A stretch of 64,000 nt of DNA, taken from NCBI RefSeq assembly GCF_900114785.1, contig NZ_FOUG01000020.1, positions 58,698 to 122,697 on the forward strand. Reading direction: 5' to 3'. A model generated the notes under the pieces. The model did no database searches and was not told where the DNA came from. It saw only the letters and a program-made list of their open reading frames with translations. The position numbers and the translations under genes are program-made. This DNA is from Variovorax sp. OV329 (GTDB lineage Bacteria > Pseudomonadota > Gammaproteobacteria > Burkholderiales > Burkholderiaceae_C). Shown piece by piece: positions 34,507-41,895 of this stretch (positions within the stretch are counted from its first letter, which is position 1; every line of letters begins with the position of its first letter).

Positions 34507-35316
34507 ATGGCCCGCCTGTCCGCCGATGAAGTCCGCCAGTACGAATCGGAGGGCTGGGTCATCCCGCAGTTCCGCCTGCCGCCCGCGCGCGTCGCATCGA
34601 TGCGCGCGGCGCTGGATGCGCTCATCGCCGACAACCCCGGCGTGCGGCCCGAGAAACTGGTCTCGGCGCACATCGAGGGCGACAACGGCGAGGGCGTGAA
34701 GGGCAGCGCGCAGTTCCTCGAACTGGCGCGCGACCCGGAGATCGTCGAGCTGGTCTCGGGCGTCATCGGCGAGGACGTGATCCTCTGGGGGTGCCACGTG
34801 TTCTGCAAGCCGCCCGCCGAAGGCTTCGAGACGCCCTGGCACCAGGACGGCCACTACTGGCCCATCCGCCCGCTGGCCAACTGCACCGTGTGGGTGGCGC
34901 TGGAGGAGTCGACGACAGAGAACGGCTGCCTGCGCGTCATCCCGCGCTCGCACGTGGGCCAGGTGCTGCACCCGCATCTGCATGAGCACCGCACCGACCT
35001 CACGCTGAACCAGCGCATGGCCGACGGCACCTTCGACGAGGCGCAGGCGGTGGACCTGGAACTGCAGCCGGGCCAGATGTCGCTGCACGACGTCTACATG
35101 ATCCATGGCGCGGCTGCCAACACTTCGGCCAAGCGCCGCACCGGCGTGGCGCTGCGCTACATGCCGGCCACCTCGGTGTTCGAGCGCGACCTGCGGCCCT
35201 CCGACGGCAAGACCGGCGTGGCCGTCAATTTCGCGCAGCGTCCGCTGTGGCTGCTGCGCGGGGTGGACCGCAGCGGGCGCAACGATTTTCAGGTGGGGCA
35301 CCGCGCTCGGGGCTAG
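34507..35316 (+). CDS. PhyH-type Fe(II)/2-oxoglutarate dioxygenase
   Basis: 269-residue phytanoyl-CoA dioxygenase family protein. The Fe(II) ligands are the HxD of TPWHQDGHYWPI (about residue 116) and a distal His in SLHDVYMIHGAAANTS (about 200), with a 2-oxoglutarate-binding Arg in the following RRTGVALRYMP. It hydroxylates an unactivated carbon of an unidentified substrate. It lies 35 bp after livK with its own AGGAG site and may act on the imported acid or its CoA ester. Confidence 0.87.
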   Translation: MARLSADEVRQYESEGWVIPQFRLPPARVASMRAALDALIADNPGVRPEKLVSAHIEGDNGEGVKGSAQFLELARDPEIVELVSGVIGEDVILWGCHVFCKPPAEGFETPWHQDGHYWPIRPLANCTVWVALEESTTENGCLRVIPRSHVGQVLHPHLHEHRTDLTLNQRMADGTFDEAQAVDLELQPGQMSLHDVYMIHGAAANTSAKRRTGVALRYMPATSVFERDLRPSDGKTGVAVNFAQRPLWLLRGVDRSGRNDFQVGHRARG

Positions 35317-35335
35317 TCGCGCCTCCTGGTCCCGG

Positions 35336-35584
35336 TCAGGATCGATGGTCGAAGAAGACACCTACGCACAGGGCCGCGCCAACGACGTACAGCAACCAGG
35401 TCTGCGGGATTGCGTAGGGATAGAGCATCAGGGCAACGCCAAGCCATTTGCTTCGCACACGGCCGGCCCGCTTTCCATGGCGATAGACCGCAATGCCAAT
35501 GAGGCCGAACAGGACGGCGCCAATGATGTAGGCCGGGCTCGGGAGCGAGATTCCGAGCGACTGCAGTGTCTGCAAGCTGTCCAT
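35336..35584 (-). CDS. Small two- or three-helix membrane protein
   Basis: 82-residue protein beginning MDSLQTLQSLGISLPSPAYIIGAVLFGLIGIAVYRHGKR. Helices are at about residues 18-35 and 45-75, with a basic loop between. Similar unnamed small membrane proteins are common in Burkholderiales. The ATG at 35584 is preferred over a TTG at 35599; neither has a clear ribosome binding site. It converges on the dioxygenase gene. Function unknown. Confidence 0.6.
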   Translation of the reverse strand: MDSLQTLQSLGISLPSPAYIIGAVLFGLIGIAVYRHGKRAGRVRSKWLGVALMLYPYAIPQTWLLYVVGAALCVGVFFDHRS

Positions 35585-35684
35585 GGAGGGTTTGGCCAAG
35601 AAGGGAGGAGTGGCTCTTTGAGCGCCGGCAGCTCATGGGGTTCAGATTCAATGCCGTTCGGGCAATCAGGCGAAGGATGCGAAC

Positions 35685-36508
35685 TCATGGCTCGACCGTG
35701 AAGTACAGGCCAGCAAAGCAAGGGAAACTCCGTTGCGCATGGCCCGGGAGATAAAAGGCCCGCTCGAACACGGCCCATTCGTCTCTCAGGACGTAGCCCT
35801 GCGCCAATATGGACTCGACGAAACGCGCGCGGTTGAAGATGTGCACAGGCGCGAAGCAGGAATCGCCGAGGTTTTGAGCCGTGACGAAATCCTCGCCGTC
35901 ATACAGCGGCAACTTGTTGAGGAGAATGTGCCTGGGCTGCCTTCGAGCCTGGCGAAGCAGATCCGCAAAGGGGGGGTCTCCAGATACTGGAGGGACCCGG
36001 CTGCGATCCAGATGTCCGCCTCCGTGCGAGATACCGTCTCCGGCAGGTCGGTGGAAAAGCTCAACGCCCGGGCCGCTTGCGCTTCTGCCAAGCGTCGCCC
36101 GACACGAACTACCTCCGGGACTTCCACAACGGACCACCGCAGGTCTTCCGGCATCTGCAGCCATTGCCGATAAGCGTAGTGGTGGACGCCGACAGACCCG
36201 CCAATGTCGAGAATACTGCTCGAGCCTGATCCGAAGGCAGAAGACAGCCACCACAGAACTGGATAGTCGTACGTGAAGATTTTCCTGGTCCGTACCGAAA
36301 CGTATTCCGCTGTCAAGGCCTCTTCATCAAACTCACGCGAGGGCGGCAAGAAATGTCGAGCCTCGGCAAACGATGCGAATGTGCCGAAGTAGGAAGCAAA
36401 ACCTTGCCGGGACAAGAACTGCCTTTGTCGCCATTGCATGAGCGATGGCCGTGTGAGGGGGCCTTCTAGAAAATTCCGGACAAGCTGTGTCGGGCTGGAG
36501 TTGGCCAT
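35685..36508 (-). pseudogene. TIGR04325-type methyltransferase, frameshifted in a poly-C tract
   Basis: SAM-dependent methyltransferase-like protein of the TIGR04325 group. The first part (from ATG 36508, AGGAG upstream) has DYPVLWWL, the SAM-binding ILDIGGSVGVHHYAYRQWL, WSVVEVPEVVRVGRRLA and ADIWIAAGSLQYLE. The second part, in another frame, has HILLNKLPLYDGEDFVTAQN and AQRSFPCFAGLYFTVEP. They join at a run of seven C (minus strand; G at 35970-35976). Eight C would restore LETPPFADLLRQ and a 274-residue protein. This may be a pseudogene, a phase-variable gene or a base-call error. Lower GC than its neighbours suggests acquisition. Confidence 0.75.
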
Positions 36509-36825
36509 GAGCCGCTTTCTCCTCTTGAAGCAAAGATGGACAAGCCAGTTCACCGAAGGAAGCGAGCTCGTGCTCGCCTCGAATCGCTTCGTGCCGGACG
36601 ATGCAAGGCAATGCACTGAGCCGGTCGATGCTTCGGTTGCGGGAGCGCACTGCCGCTTGGCAGGTTGACGATTCGAGTCAACTGCAGGCGCGACGGGCGC
36701 GAAGACGATGCGCGTCTGCCGCCCAAACCAGCAAGCTCAGGCGTCGTGCGCACCGGCCGCGCTTGCCCCAGGGCGAAGGGGCGCAGCGCGTCCAGAGCTC
36801 AGGGGTGCAGTTTCATGGCTGCACT
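36509..36825. other. 317-bp stretch without recognised gene
   Basis: Between the broken methyltransferase gene and the copper operon I see no supported coding frame, terminator or repeat. Open frames here on both strands have no recognisable motifs and no good starts. It must hold the promoter of the methyltransferase gene, but no convincing -35/-10 pair was found. Confidence 0.5.
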
Positions 36826-37182
36826 TCAGGCAGCGGATTTTGGAGGGCGCCTCAAGCGAGGCAGAAGCGGCTCAGGGGCGGGCCGCTGTTCGGCGTCGCG
36901 CGGAGCCGAAGAGAGAGAAACGAAGTACCTGAGGGGATTCAAAGAGAAGTCGGCCACGGCGCCGGTGGCCCCGTCCATGGCGACGTGCTTGACCGATTCT
37001 CCCGATTCGTCGACCGAGATCGAGCCATCCTCGTGGTGGTGGTGGGCCTTTTTCTGAGCGTGCAGGGCCAGGTGTGAGGTCGTCTCTGCCCGCCAAGCGT
37101 CGGAAGGCATCTGCCCAGCCAAGGCGTACGGCCTGCACAGGGCGCTCAAGAGGATCAGCAAGAAGACAATCTGCCGAAGCAT
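36826..37182 (-). CDS. Exported His-rich protein, possibly CzcI-like
   Basis: 118-residue protein with a signal peptide (MLRQIVFLLILLSALCRPYALAG) and a His cluster KKAHHHHEDG near residues 52-61, then acidic residues and a Pro/Arg-rich C-terminus (LLPRLRRPPKSAA). Layout, length and ending resemble CzcI-type periplasmic proteins found with heavy-metal efflux genes; identity is low and the assignment tentative. It is the last gene of the copper operon, 95 bp after the CusF-like gene. The start at 37182 is set by the signal peptide. Confidence 0.6.
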   Translation of the reverse strand: MLRQIVFLLILLSALCRPYALAGQMPSDAWRAETTSHLALHAQKKAHHHHEDGSISVDESGESVKHVAMDGATGAVADFSLNPLRYFVSLSSAPRDAEQRPAPEPLLPRLRRPPKSAA

Positions 37183-37277
37183 GCTGGAACTGTAGTCAGC
37201 AAGCATGGGTTTCGCAACGGGATTCGCGCCAATGCCGGGGGAGCGCCAGGCACCGCGGCATTCTCCCCCGGCACCCA

Positions 37278-37619
37278 TCAGTCGGCCTCCTGGATTGCTG
37301 TAACGACGAACACGCCGTTGACTTTTTCCGCAGTGAACTGGACCTTGTCGCCCTCCTTGAGGCCTCCAAGCAACGTCGGGTCGGCCGCCTTGAACACCAT
37401 CGTCATTGCCGGCATGTCGAGGTTGAGCAGGGGGCCGTGGCGAAGGGTTACCTTGCCTTGTTCCCTGTCGACTTTTCGGACTTCGCCTTGGCTTTGCGGC
37501 GCTGCGCTCGCCGTCGTGTGATGGCTTGCATGGTCGGCGCTCGACTGCGGGGCGGTCTGTGCATGCGCCCCTAGAGCGGTGGCCAGCGCCGCGGCAGCGA
37601 GGACGTGACTGAACTTCAT
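37278..37619 (-). CDS. CusF-like periplasmic copper-binding protein
   Basis: 113-residue protein with signal peptide (residues 1-20, ALGAHA-Q), a His-containing linker (DHASHH) and a CusF-type OB fold: GEVRKVDREQGKVTLRHGPLLNLDMPAMTMVFKAADP...LKEGDKVQFTAEKVNG. The HGP and DMPAMTM segments give the His and Met ligands used by CusF to bind Cu(I)/Ag(I). It is probably a periplasmic copper carrier. A strong CAGGAGACAGG precedes the start. Confidence 0.88.
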   Translation of the reverse strand: MKFSHVLAAAALATALGAHAQTAPQSSADHASHHTTASAAPQSQGEVRKVDREQGKVTLRHGPLLNLDMPAMTMVFKAADPTLLGGLKEGDKVQFTAEKVNGVFVVTAIQEAD

Positions 37620-37651
37620 CCTGTCTCCTGCAGGACGTGGGGTGTCGGGCG

Positions 37652-38146
37652 TCATTTGACAGTCACCTTGCCCACCATGCCGGCCTCGAAATGGCCAGGA
37701 ACGAGGCAGGCAAACTGGAATTCGCCGGCCTTGGTGAACTGCCAGACGACTTCCCCGCGGCCGCCCGGCTTCACGTGTGCCATGTAGGGCGCGTCGTGCT
37801 CCATCCCGGGGAATTTCCTCATCATGTCGGCATGCTTGCTCAACTCATCCGGAGTGCCGATAACGATTTCGTGAAGCAAGCGCCCCCTGTTGGTGGCCAC
37901 GATCTTCACGGTTTCGCCGCGCTTGACTGTGATTGCCGAAGGCGAGAAACGCATCGTGTCGGCCAAGTCGACACCCATGGTCCGAGTGGCCTTGGCCGGG
38001 TCGCCCTCGCGGCCGAACGCGGTATCCTGGACTTTGCTCGCGTCGAAGGTTCGAGCGGCGGCCGGGTGGTCTTCGTTTCCATGTGCGAACGCGCCGGACA
38101 CGCTCACGAAAGTGGTGATTGCCATGAAGGCAGCCTTGATGTTCAT
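37652..38146 (-). CDS. Plastocyanin-like cupredoxin
   Basis: 164-residue exported type-1 copper protein. A signal peptide (1-about 21) is followed by HGNEDHPAAAR and a cupredoxin domain with FSPSAITVKRGETVKIVATNRG. The copper ligands are the His in LLHEIVIG and the Cys-His-Met set in FQFACLVPGHFEAGMVG. It may bind copper or pass electrons to the adjacent multicopper oxidase. It lies 14 bp after the oxidase gene in the same operon. Confidence 0.9.
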   Translation of the reverse strand: MNIKAAFMAITTFVSVSGAFAHGNEDHPAAARTFDASKVQDTAFGREGDPAKATRTMGVDLADTMRFSPSAITVKRGETVKIVATNRGRLLHEIVIGTPDELSKHADMMRKFPGMEHDAPYMAHVKPGGRGEVVWQFTKAGEFQFACLVPGHFEAGMVGKVTVK

Positions 38147-38160
38147 TGAGTTGCCTCTGG

Positions 38161-39528
38161 TCAGTGGTTGTGGCCGCCAGCTGGCTTGCGCACGTTGATG
38201 GTGTTGCCGTCGGCGCTGGGCGACGGCGCTCGGGAAGGTTGTTGGACCGGGCCCGTGTATTCGCGGGCAACGGTTCCCTGCGCGTGCTTGTACCAACCGG
38301 GGTCCCTGTAGTCGCCCGGCTTCACGTTGTCACGCACCTTCACCACGCTGAACATCCCGCCCATCTCGATCGGGCCAAAAGGCCCGGTGCCGCTCATCAT
38401 CGGCAGGGTGTTGTCGGGAAGTGGCATCTCCATCGAACCCATGTCGGCCATGCCCTTGTCGCCCATGACCATGTAGTCCGGCACGAGGTTCGCGATGCGT
38501 TCGGCGATCCCGCGGAGGTTCACGCCAATCATGTTGGGCACGTCGTGACCCATTGCATTCATCGTGTGATGGGACTTGTGGCAATGGATGGCCCAGTCGC
38601 CGGCCAGCGCATCGAACTCGAAGGCGCGCATCTGCCCGACCGCGATGTCGGTCGTCACTTCCGGCCAGCGGGCAGGTGGAGGTACCCAGCCGCCGTCGGT
38701 GCCGGTCACCACGAAGTGCGGGCCATGCATGTGGATCGGATGATTCGTCATCGTCAGGTTCCCGACCCGGACGCGCACCCTGTCGCCGGTTCGGCACACG
38801 AGTGGGTCGATGCCTGGGAACACGCGGCTGTTCCACGTCCACATGTTGAAGTCCGTCATCTCCGCGGTTCGCGGCGTCGCGCTTCCGGGTTCGATGTCGT
38901 AGGAAGAGAGAAGAAAGACGAAGTCGCGGTCGACCTTCATCTGGCTCGGGTCCTTCGGATGAATGATGAACATGCCCATCATTCCCATCGCCATCTGGGT
39001 CATCTCGTCCGCGTGAGGGTGGTACATGTGCGTGCCGGAGCGCAGCAAGGTGAATTCGTACACAAAGGTCTTGCCCGGCGGAATGTGGGGTTGCGTGAGA
39101 CCTCCGACTCCGTCCATGCCGGATGGCAGCAGGATGCCGTGCCAGTGCACCGTCGTGTGCTCTGGCAGCTTGTTGGTCACGAAGATGCGGACCCGGTCTC
39201 CTTCGACCGCCTCGATGGTCGGGCCGGGGCTTGAGCCGTTGTAGCCCCAGAGGTTTGCCTTCATCCCGGGAGCGAACTCCCGGACAACCGGCTCTGCAAT
39301 CAGGTGGAACTCCTTGACGCCGCTGTTCATGCGCCAGGGCAGGGACCAACCGTTGAGCGTCGCCACTGGGTTGTAGGGACGGCCCGTGCTGGGAACGAGC
39401 GGCTTTTGCATCGTCGGCGAGGTCTGGTACACCGCCTCGGGCAGCGACGCGGCGCCCACGCGGCTCACCGCGGCAGCACCAAGAGCAGCAGCACTTGCTG
39501 CACGAAAGAAATCTCTGCGATTGGACAT
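38161..39528 (-). CDS. Tat-exported multicopper oxidase
   Basis: 455-residue multicopper oxidase, probably oxidising Cu(I) in the periplasm. The N-terminus NRRDFFRAASAAALGAA is a twin-arginine signal. All four copper-site motifs are present: TVHWHGILL, GTHMYHPHADE, NHPIHMHGPHF and the type-1 motif HCHKSHHTMNAMGH. A Met/Gly-rich stretch (MVMGDKGMADMGSMEMPLP) near residue 370 may sense or bind copper, as in CopA/CueO. The ATG at 39528 has GAGAAG seven bases upstream; an ATG at 39543 overlapping the TolC stop is possible. Confidence 0.9.
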   Translation of the reverse strand: MSNRRDFFRAASAAALGAAAVSRVGAASLPEAVYQTSPTMQKPLVPSTGRPYNPVATLNGWSLPWRMNSGVKEFHLIAEPVVREFAPGMKANLWGYNGSSPGPTIEAVEGDRVRIFVTNKLPEHTTVHWHGILLPSGMDGVGGLTQPHIPPGKTFVYEFTLLRSGTHMYHPHADEMTQMAMGMMGMFIIHPKDPSQMKVDRDFVFLLSSYDIEPGSATPRTAEMTDFNMWTWNSRVFPGIDPLVCRTGDRVRVRVGNLTMTNHPIHMHGPHFVVTGTDGGWVPPPARWPEVTTDIAVGQMRAFEFDALAGDWAIHCHKSHHTMNAMGHDVPNMIGVNLRGIAERIANLVPDYMVMGDKGMADMGSMEMPLPDNTLPMMSGTGPFGPIEMGGMFSVVKVRDNVKPGDYRDPGWYKHAQGTVAREYTGPVQQPSRAPSPSADGNTINVRKPAGGHNH

Positions 39529-39539
39529 GTGGGTTCTTC

Positions 39540-40940
39540 TCAATGGGCGGCCGCCTGCGCGGCTGCGCCAGCTGATGGCGGTAGGGACGCGCCGCCAGCG
39601 CCCGGAGAGCGACCCGTCAGGGCCGTCTGCAGGTTCGTCTCGGCGACCCAGAAGTCACGCAATGCCTGCACGTATTCGGTGACGCTGCGCACCTGCTCGC
39701 GCGAATCGGCCAGCAACTCGAAGACACCGATGAGCATCCCGTTGTAGCGCAGCAGGTTTTCCTCGGAGATGCGCTTGCGCAGCGGAACGACTTCGTCTCG
39801 ATAGTGCCTGGCCAGGTCGTAGGCCGTTCTGTAGTCGGAATAGGACTCGCGGACTTCCGACCTGGCGTTGAGGGCGACCTCTGCCGTCCGGTGCACGGAC
39901 TGCATGTAGGTGGCTTCTGCGCGGGCGGTGCGCGCTGCGCCGAAGTCGAACAGGGGCAATTCAAGTTCCAGCTCATAGCCGTTGGCTCGAGGGTTGCCTG
40001 TTTCGCTCTTGTTCTGATACCCGATCTCCAGCGTGTTGAAGAGACGGGTCGTGTTCGTGAGACCCAGTGACCTGGCCGTTGCCTCCGTCGACCGCTTGGC
40101 CATCAGGACGTCGAGCCGCTTTTCCATCGCGGTCTGTTCGGCGTCCTGGGGTTCGGTGGGGGTCTTGGGAAGGTCGGGGAGGCGCTCGGGCAGCCTGAAG
40201 TCCAGTTGTGCGCCTGAAAGGCCCAGAAGGCGGGTCAGCTTCTCGCGCTCCGATACAGCCTGTCGCTGGGCACGGGAAAGGCCGGAAGTCGCCTCCGAAT
40301 AGAAGGCCTGCTCCCGCATCTGGGCAAGCCTGTTGAAGTTTCCGGCCTGGACCATCCGCTTGGCCAGTTCATTGGAAGCATCCGCCGTCTCCTTGACCCG
40401 ACCGAAGTACTTGACCAGTTCTTGCGCCGCCAGCGCATTGAAGTAAGCCCGTCGCGTCTGCGAAGCGATGCCGACGGCGTCATACGCCGCTTGATACTGG
40501 GCTCGCTCGAAGTTGCGCTGCTGGATTTCCGTCGCCAGTGGCATGGTGAGCAGCCCCAGGACATCGAACATGATGGCGCGGTCGATCTCGACGAAGCCTC
40601 CCCCGGCAAGACGTCCAAAGCTGAAGACCGGGTTGCGCAGGCGACCGGCCTGCACCAGGTCTGCTTCGGCAACGCCGAGCTGGCGCAGGCTGGCCTGCAA
40701 GCCGCGGTTGTTCAGCAGCGCAAGCTCGACCGCCGCGTCCGGCGTCAAGGGTTGCTGCAGGATTTCGTCGACTCTTGCCCTTGCGGTGTCGACGTCCTGC
40801 TTCGTTCCTTGGGCAACGACGCTTAGGCCGGTACGTTCCCTGGTGAGCTCGCTGACCCTGTCCATGCCGCCGTCCGGAGAGAAGGATGCGCAGCCGGCGA
40901 GGATCAGTACGGCTGCCGCAGCAGCTGTCAATCGAATCAT
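39540..40940 (-). CDS. TolC-family outer-membrane efflux lipoprotein
   Basis: 466-residue outer-membrane factor. The signal peptide ends in the lipobox LILAGC-ASF, so it is lipidated at Cys17. Two outer-membrane-efflux repeats follow (AVELALLNNRGLQASLRQLGVAEADLVQAG and NTLEIGYQNKSETGNPRANG...) with long coiled-coil helices. The C-terminus is Ala/Pro-rich. It would normally pair with an RND or ABC pump and adaptor, but neither is in this operon. Confidence 0.87.
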   Translation of the reverse strand: MIRLTAAAAAVLILAGCASFSPDGGMDRVSELTRERTGLSVVAQGTKQDVDTARARVDEILQQPLTPDAAVELALLNNRGLQASLRQLGVAEADLVQAGRLRNPVFSFGRLAGGGFVEIDRAIMFDVLGLLTMPLATEIQQRNFERAQYQAAYDAVGIASQTRRAYFNALAAQELVKYFGRVKETADASNELAKRMVQAGNFNRLAQMREQAFYSEATSGLSRAQRQAVSEREKLTRLLGLSGAQLDFRLPERLPDLPKTPTEPQDAEQTAMEKRLDVLMAKRSTEATARSLGLTNTTRLFNTLEIGYQNKSETGNPRANGYELELELPLFDFGAARTARAEATYMQSVHRTAEVALNARSEVRESYSDYRTAYDLARHYRDEVVPLRKRISEENLLRYNGMLIGVFELLADSREQVRSVTEYVQALRDFWVAETNLQTALTGRSPGAGGASLPPSAGAAAQAAAH

Positions 40941-41263
40941 GGCTTGCCCCCATGCACGGGGCGATCCTGATGGCCTGCTGGCGAGGGCGATCGCGTGGTC
41001 AGACTTCCAGGTGCCGAAGTTGTTTCCGACAAGCCATGGTGAGCATGCACGCCGGGACCTGTCTGGCGGAGCAGGTCGTCATTCAACTGTCGCCAGTTGC
41101 CTGGCTTGATGTCTTGCCAGGGCTTGTAGTCCGAGAAGGCGGACTGGTAGCGCAGCGCCGCATCGGGCATCTTCGCGTCGGCCGGGTCAGGCTGCTGCGC
41201 GAACGCAAGCAGCGGCAGGCCCAGCGCCAGCGGCGCCGTCAGCCTGGAAAAGGGGTTGTTCAT
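40937..41263 (-). CDS. Small periplasmic protein of copper clusters
   Basis: 108-residue protein with a signal peptide (1-about 22, LGLPLLAFA-Q). The body has the pattern ALRYQSAFSDYKPWQDIKPGNWRQLNDDL, which recurs in short unnamed proteins encoded next to TolC-type genes in metal-resistance clusters. The C-terminal half is low-complexity with several His. It overlaps the TolC gene by 4 bp, so the two are coupled. Function unknown. Confidence 0.65.
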   Translation of the reverse strand: MNNPFSRLTAPLALGLPLLAFAQQPDPADAKMPDAALRYQSAFSDYKPWQDIKPGNWRQLNDDLLRQTGPGVHAHHGLSETTSAPGSLTTRSPSPAGHQDRPVHGGKP

Positions 41264-41376
41264 TGTTCGAAACCATCTGAATCATCGGCAGGCACAGCCA
41301 TGGCCGGAGACGCTCGCGACGTCCGCGCGAGCGGACGTACGAGCCCCGTCAGGCCTCTCGCGGAGGCCTCAATGGG

Positions 41377-41793
41377 TCAGATGGTTCGTGGGGGACGCTC
41401 TTGACCATCCGACAGGAAAGTCGGAGTTGGTGCGGCAAGAGCGGGAAAGGAAGCTGAAACCAATTCGTCGGGCGCCTGCACGCCGGCGGATGCACTCGGC
41501 AAGGTCGGGCTTCCACAGGACGCGGAGCACATGTTGCACTTGTCCGGACTCGACGGACCCTGCGGATGGCCATGGCCCGGTCCGCCGTCTTCCACGTGTT
41601 GTGTGTGGTCGTGGGCCTGGGCATCGTGTCCGGCGTGCGAGGCGGTGCCGGCGTGAGGCTCTTGCGCTGAGACGAGGTGCCCGCCGTGGCTCGGCGTGCC
41701 CGTCGGCCCGCAAACCATCGCAGCCGCCATCGCACCCCGTGCGGGAAGCAGCACGGCGAGCAGCAACAGGAGGCAGATGCGAAGCACTTTCAC
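41377..41793 (-). CDS. Exported His/Cys-rich protein, DUF2946-like
   Basis: 138-residue protein read from GTG 41793. This start gives a textbook signal peptide (KVLRICLLLLLAVLLPARGAMA) and lies downstream of the predicted transcription start; an ATG at 41841 is in the -10 element and cannot be used. The mature part has many His (HAGHDAQAHDHTQHVE, HGHP) and a CNMCSASCG cluster, then a tail ending LSDGQERPPRTI typical of DUF2946-like proteins. Probably a periplasmic copper-binding protein; first gene of the operon. Confidence 0.7.
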   Translation of the reverse strand: MKVLRICLLLLLAVLLPARGAMAAAMVCGPTGTPSHGGHLVSAQEPHAGTASHAGHDAQAHDHTQHVEDGGPGHGHPQGPSSPDKCNMCSASCGSPTLPSASAGVQAPDELVSASFPALAAPTPTFLSDGQERPPRTI

Positions 41794-41839
41794 GGATGTC
41801 GAGTCAACGTAGACGAGCCAGATCAAGGGGTGGATCGGC

Positions 41840-41870
41840 ATCCTAAACCTTGTCACTGTGGCAAGGTCAA
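41840..41870 (-). promoter_or_regulatory. CueR/HmrR-type copper-responsive promoter
   Basis: On the minus strand, TTGACC (41865-41870) and TAGGAT (41840-41845) are separated by 19 bp, the overlong spacer of MerR-family promoters. The spacer TTGCCACAGTGACAAGGTT contains the dyad ACCTTGCC...GACAAGGT (7 of 8 positions match), very close to known CueR/HmrR sites such as that of E. coli copA. A Cu(I)-bound CueR-like activator, not encoded in the window, should untwist and activate it. Confidence 0.88.
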
Positions 41871-41895
41871 GAAGAGATTTGCGTGGCGATCGACG

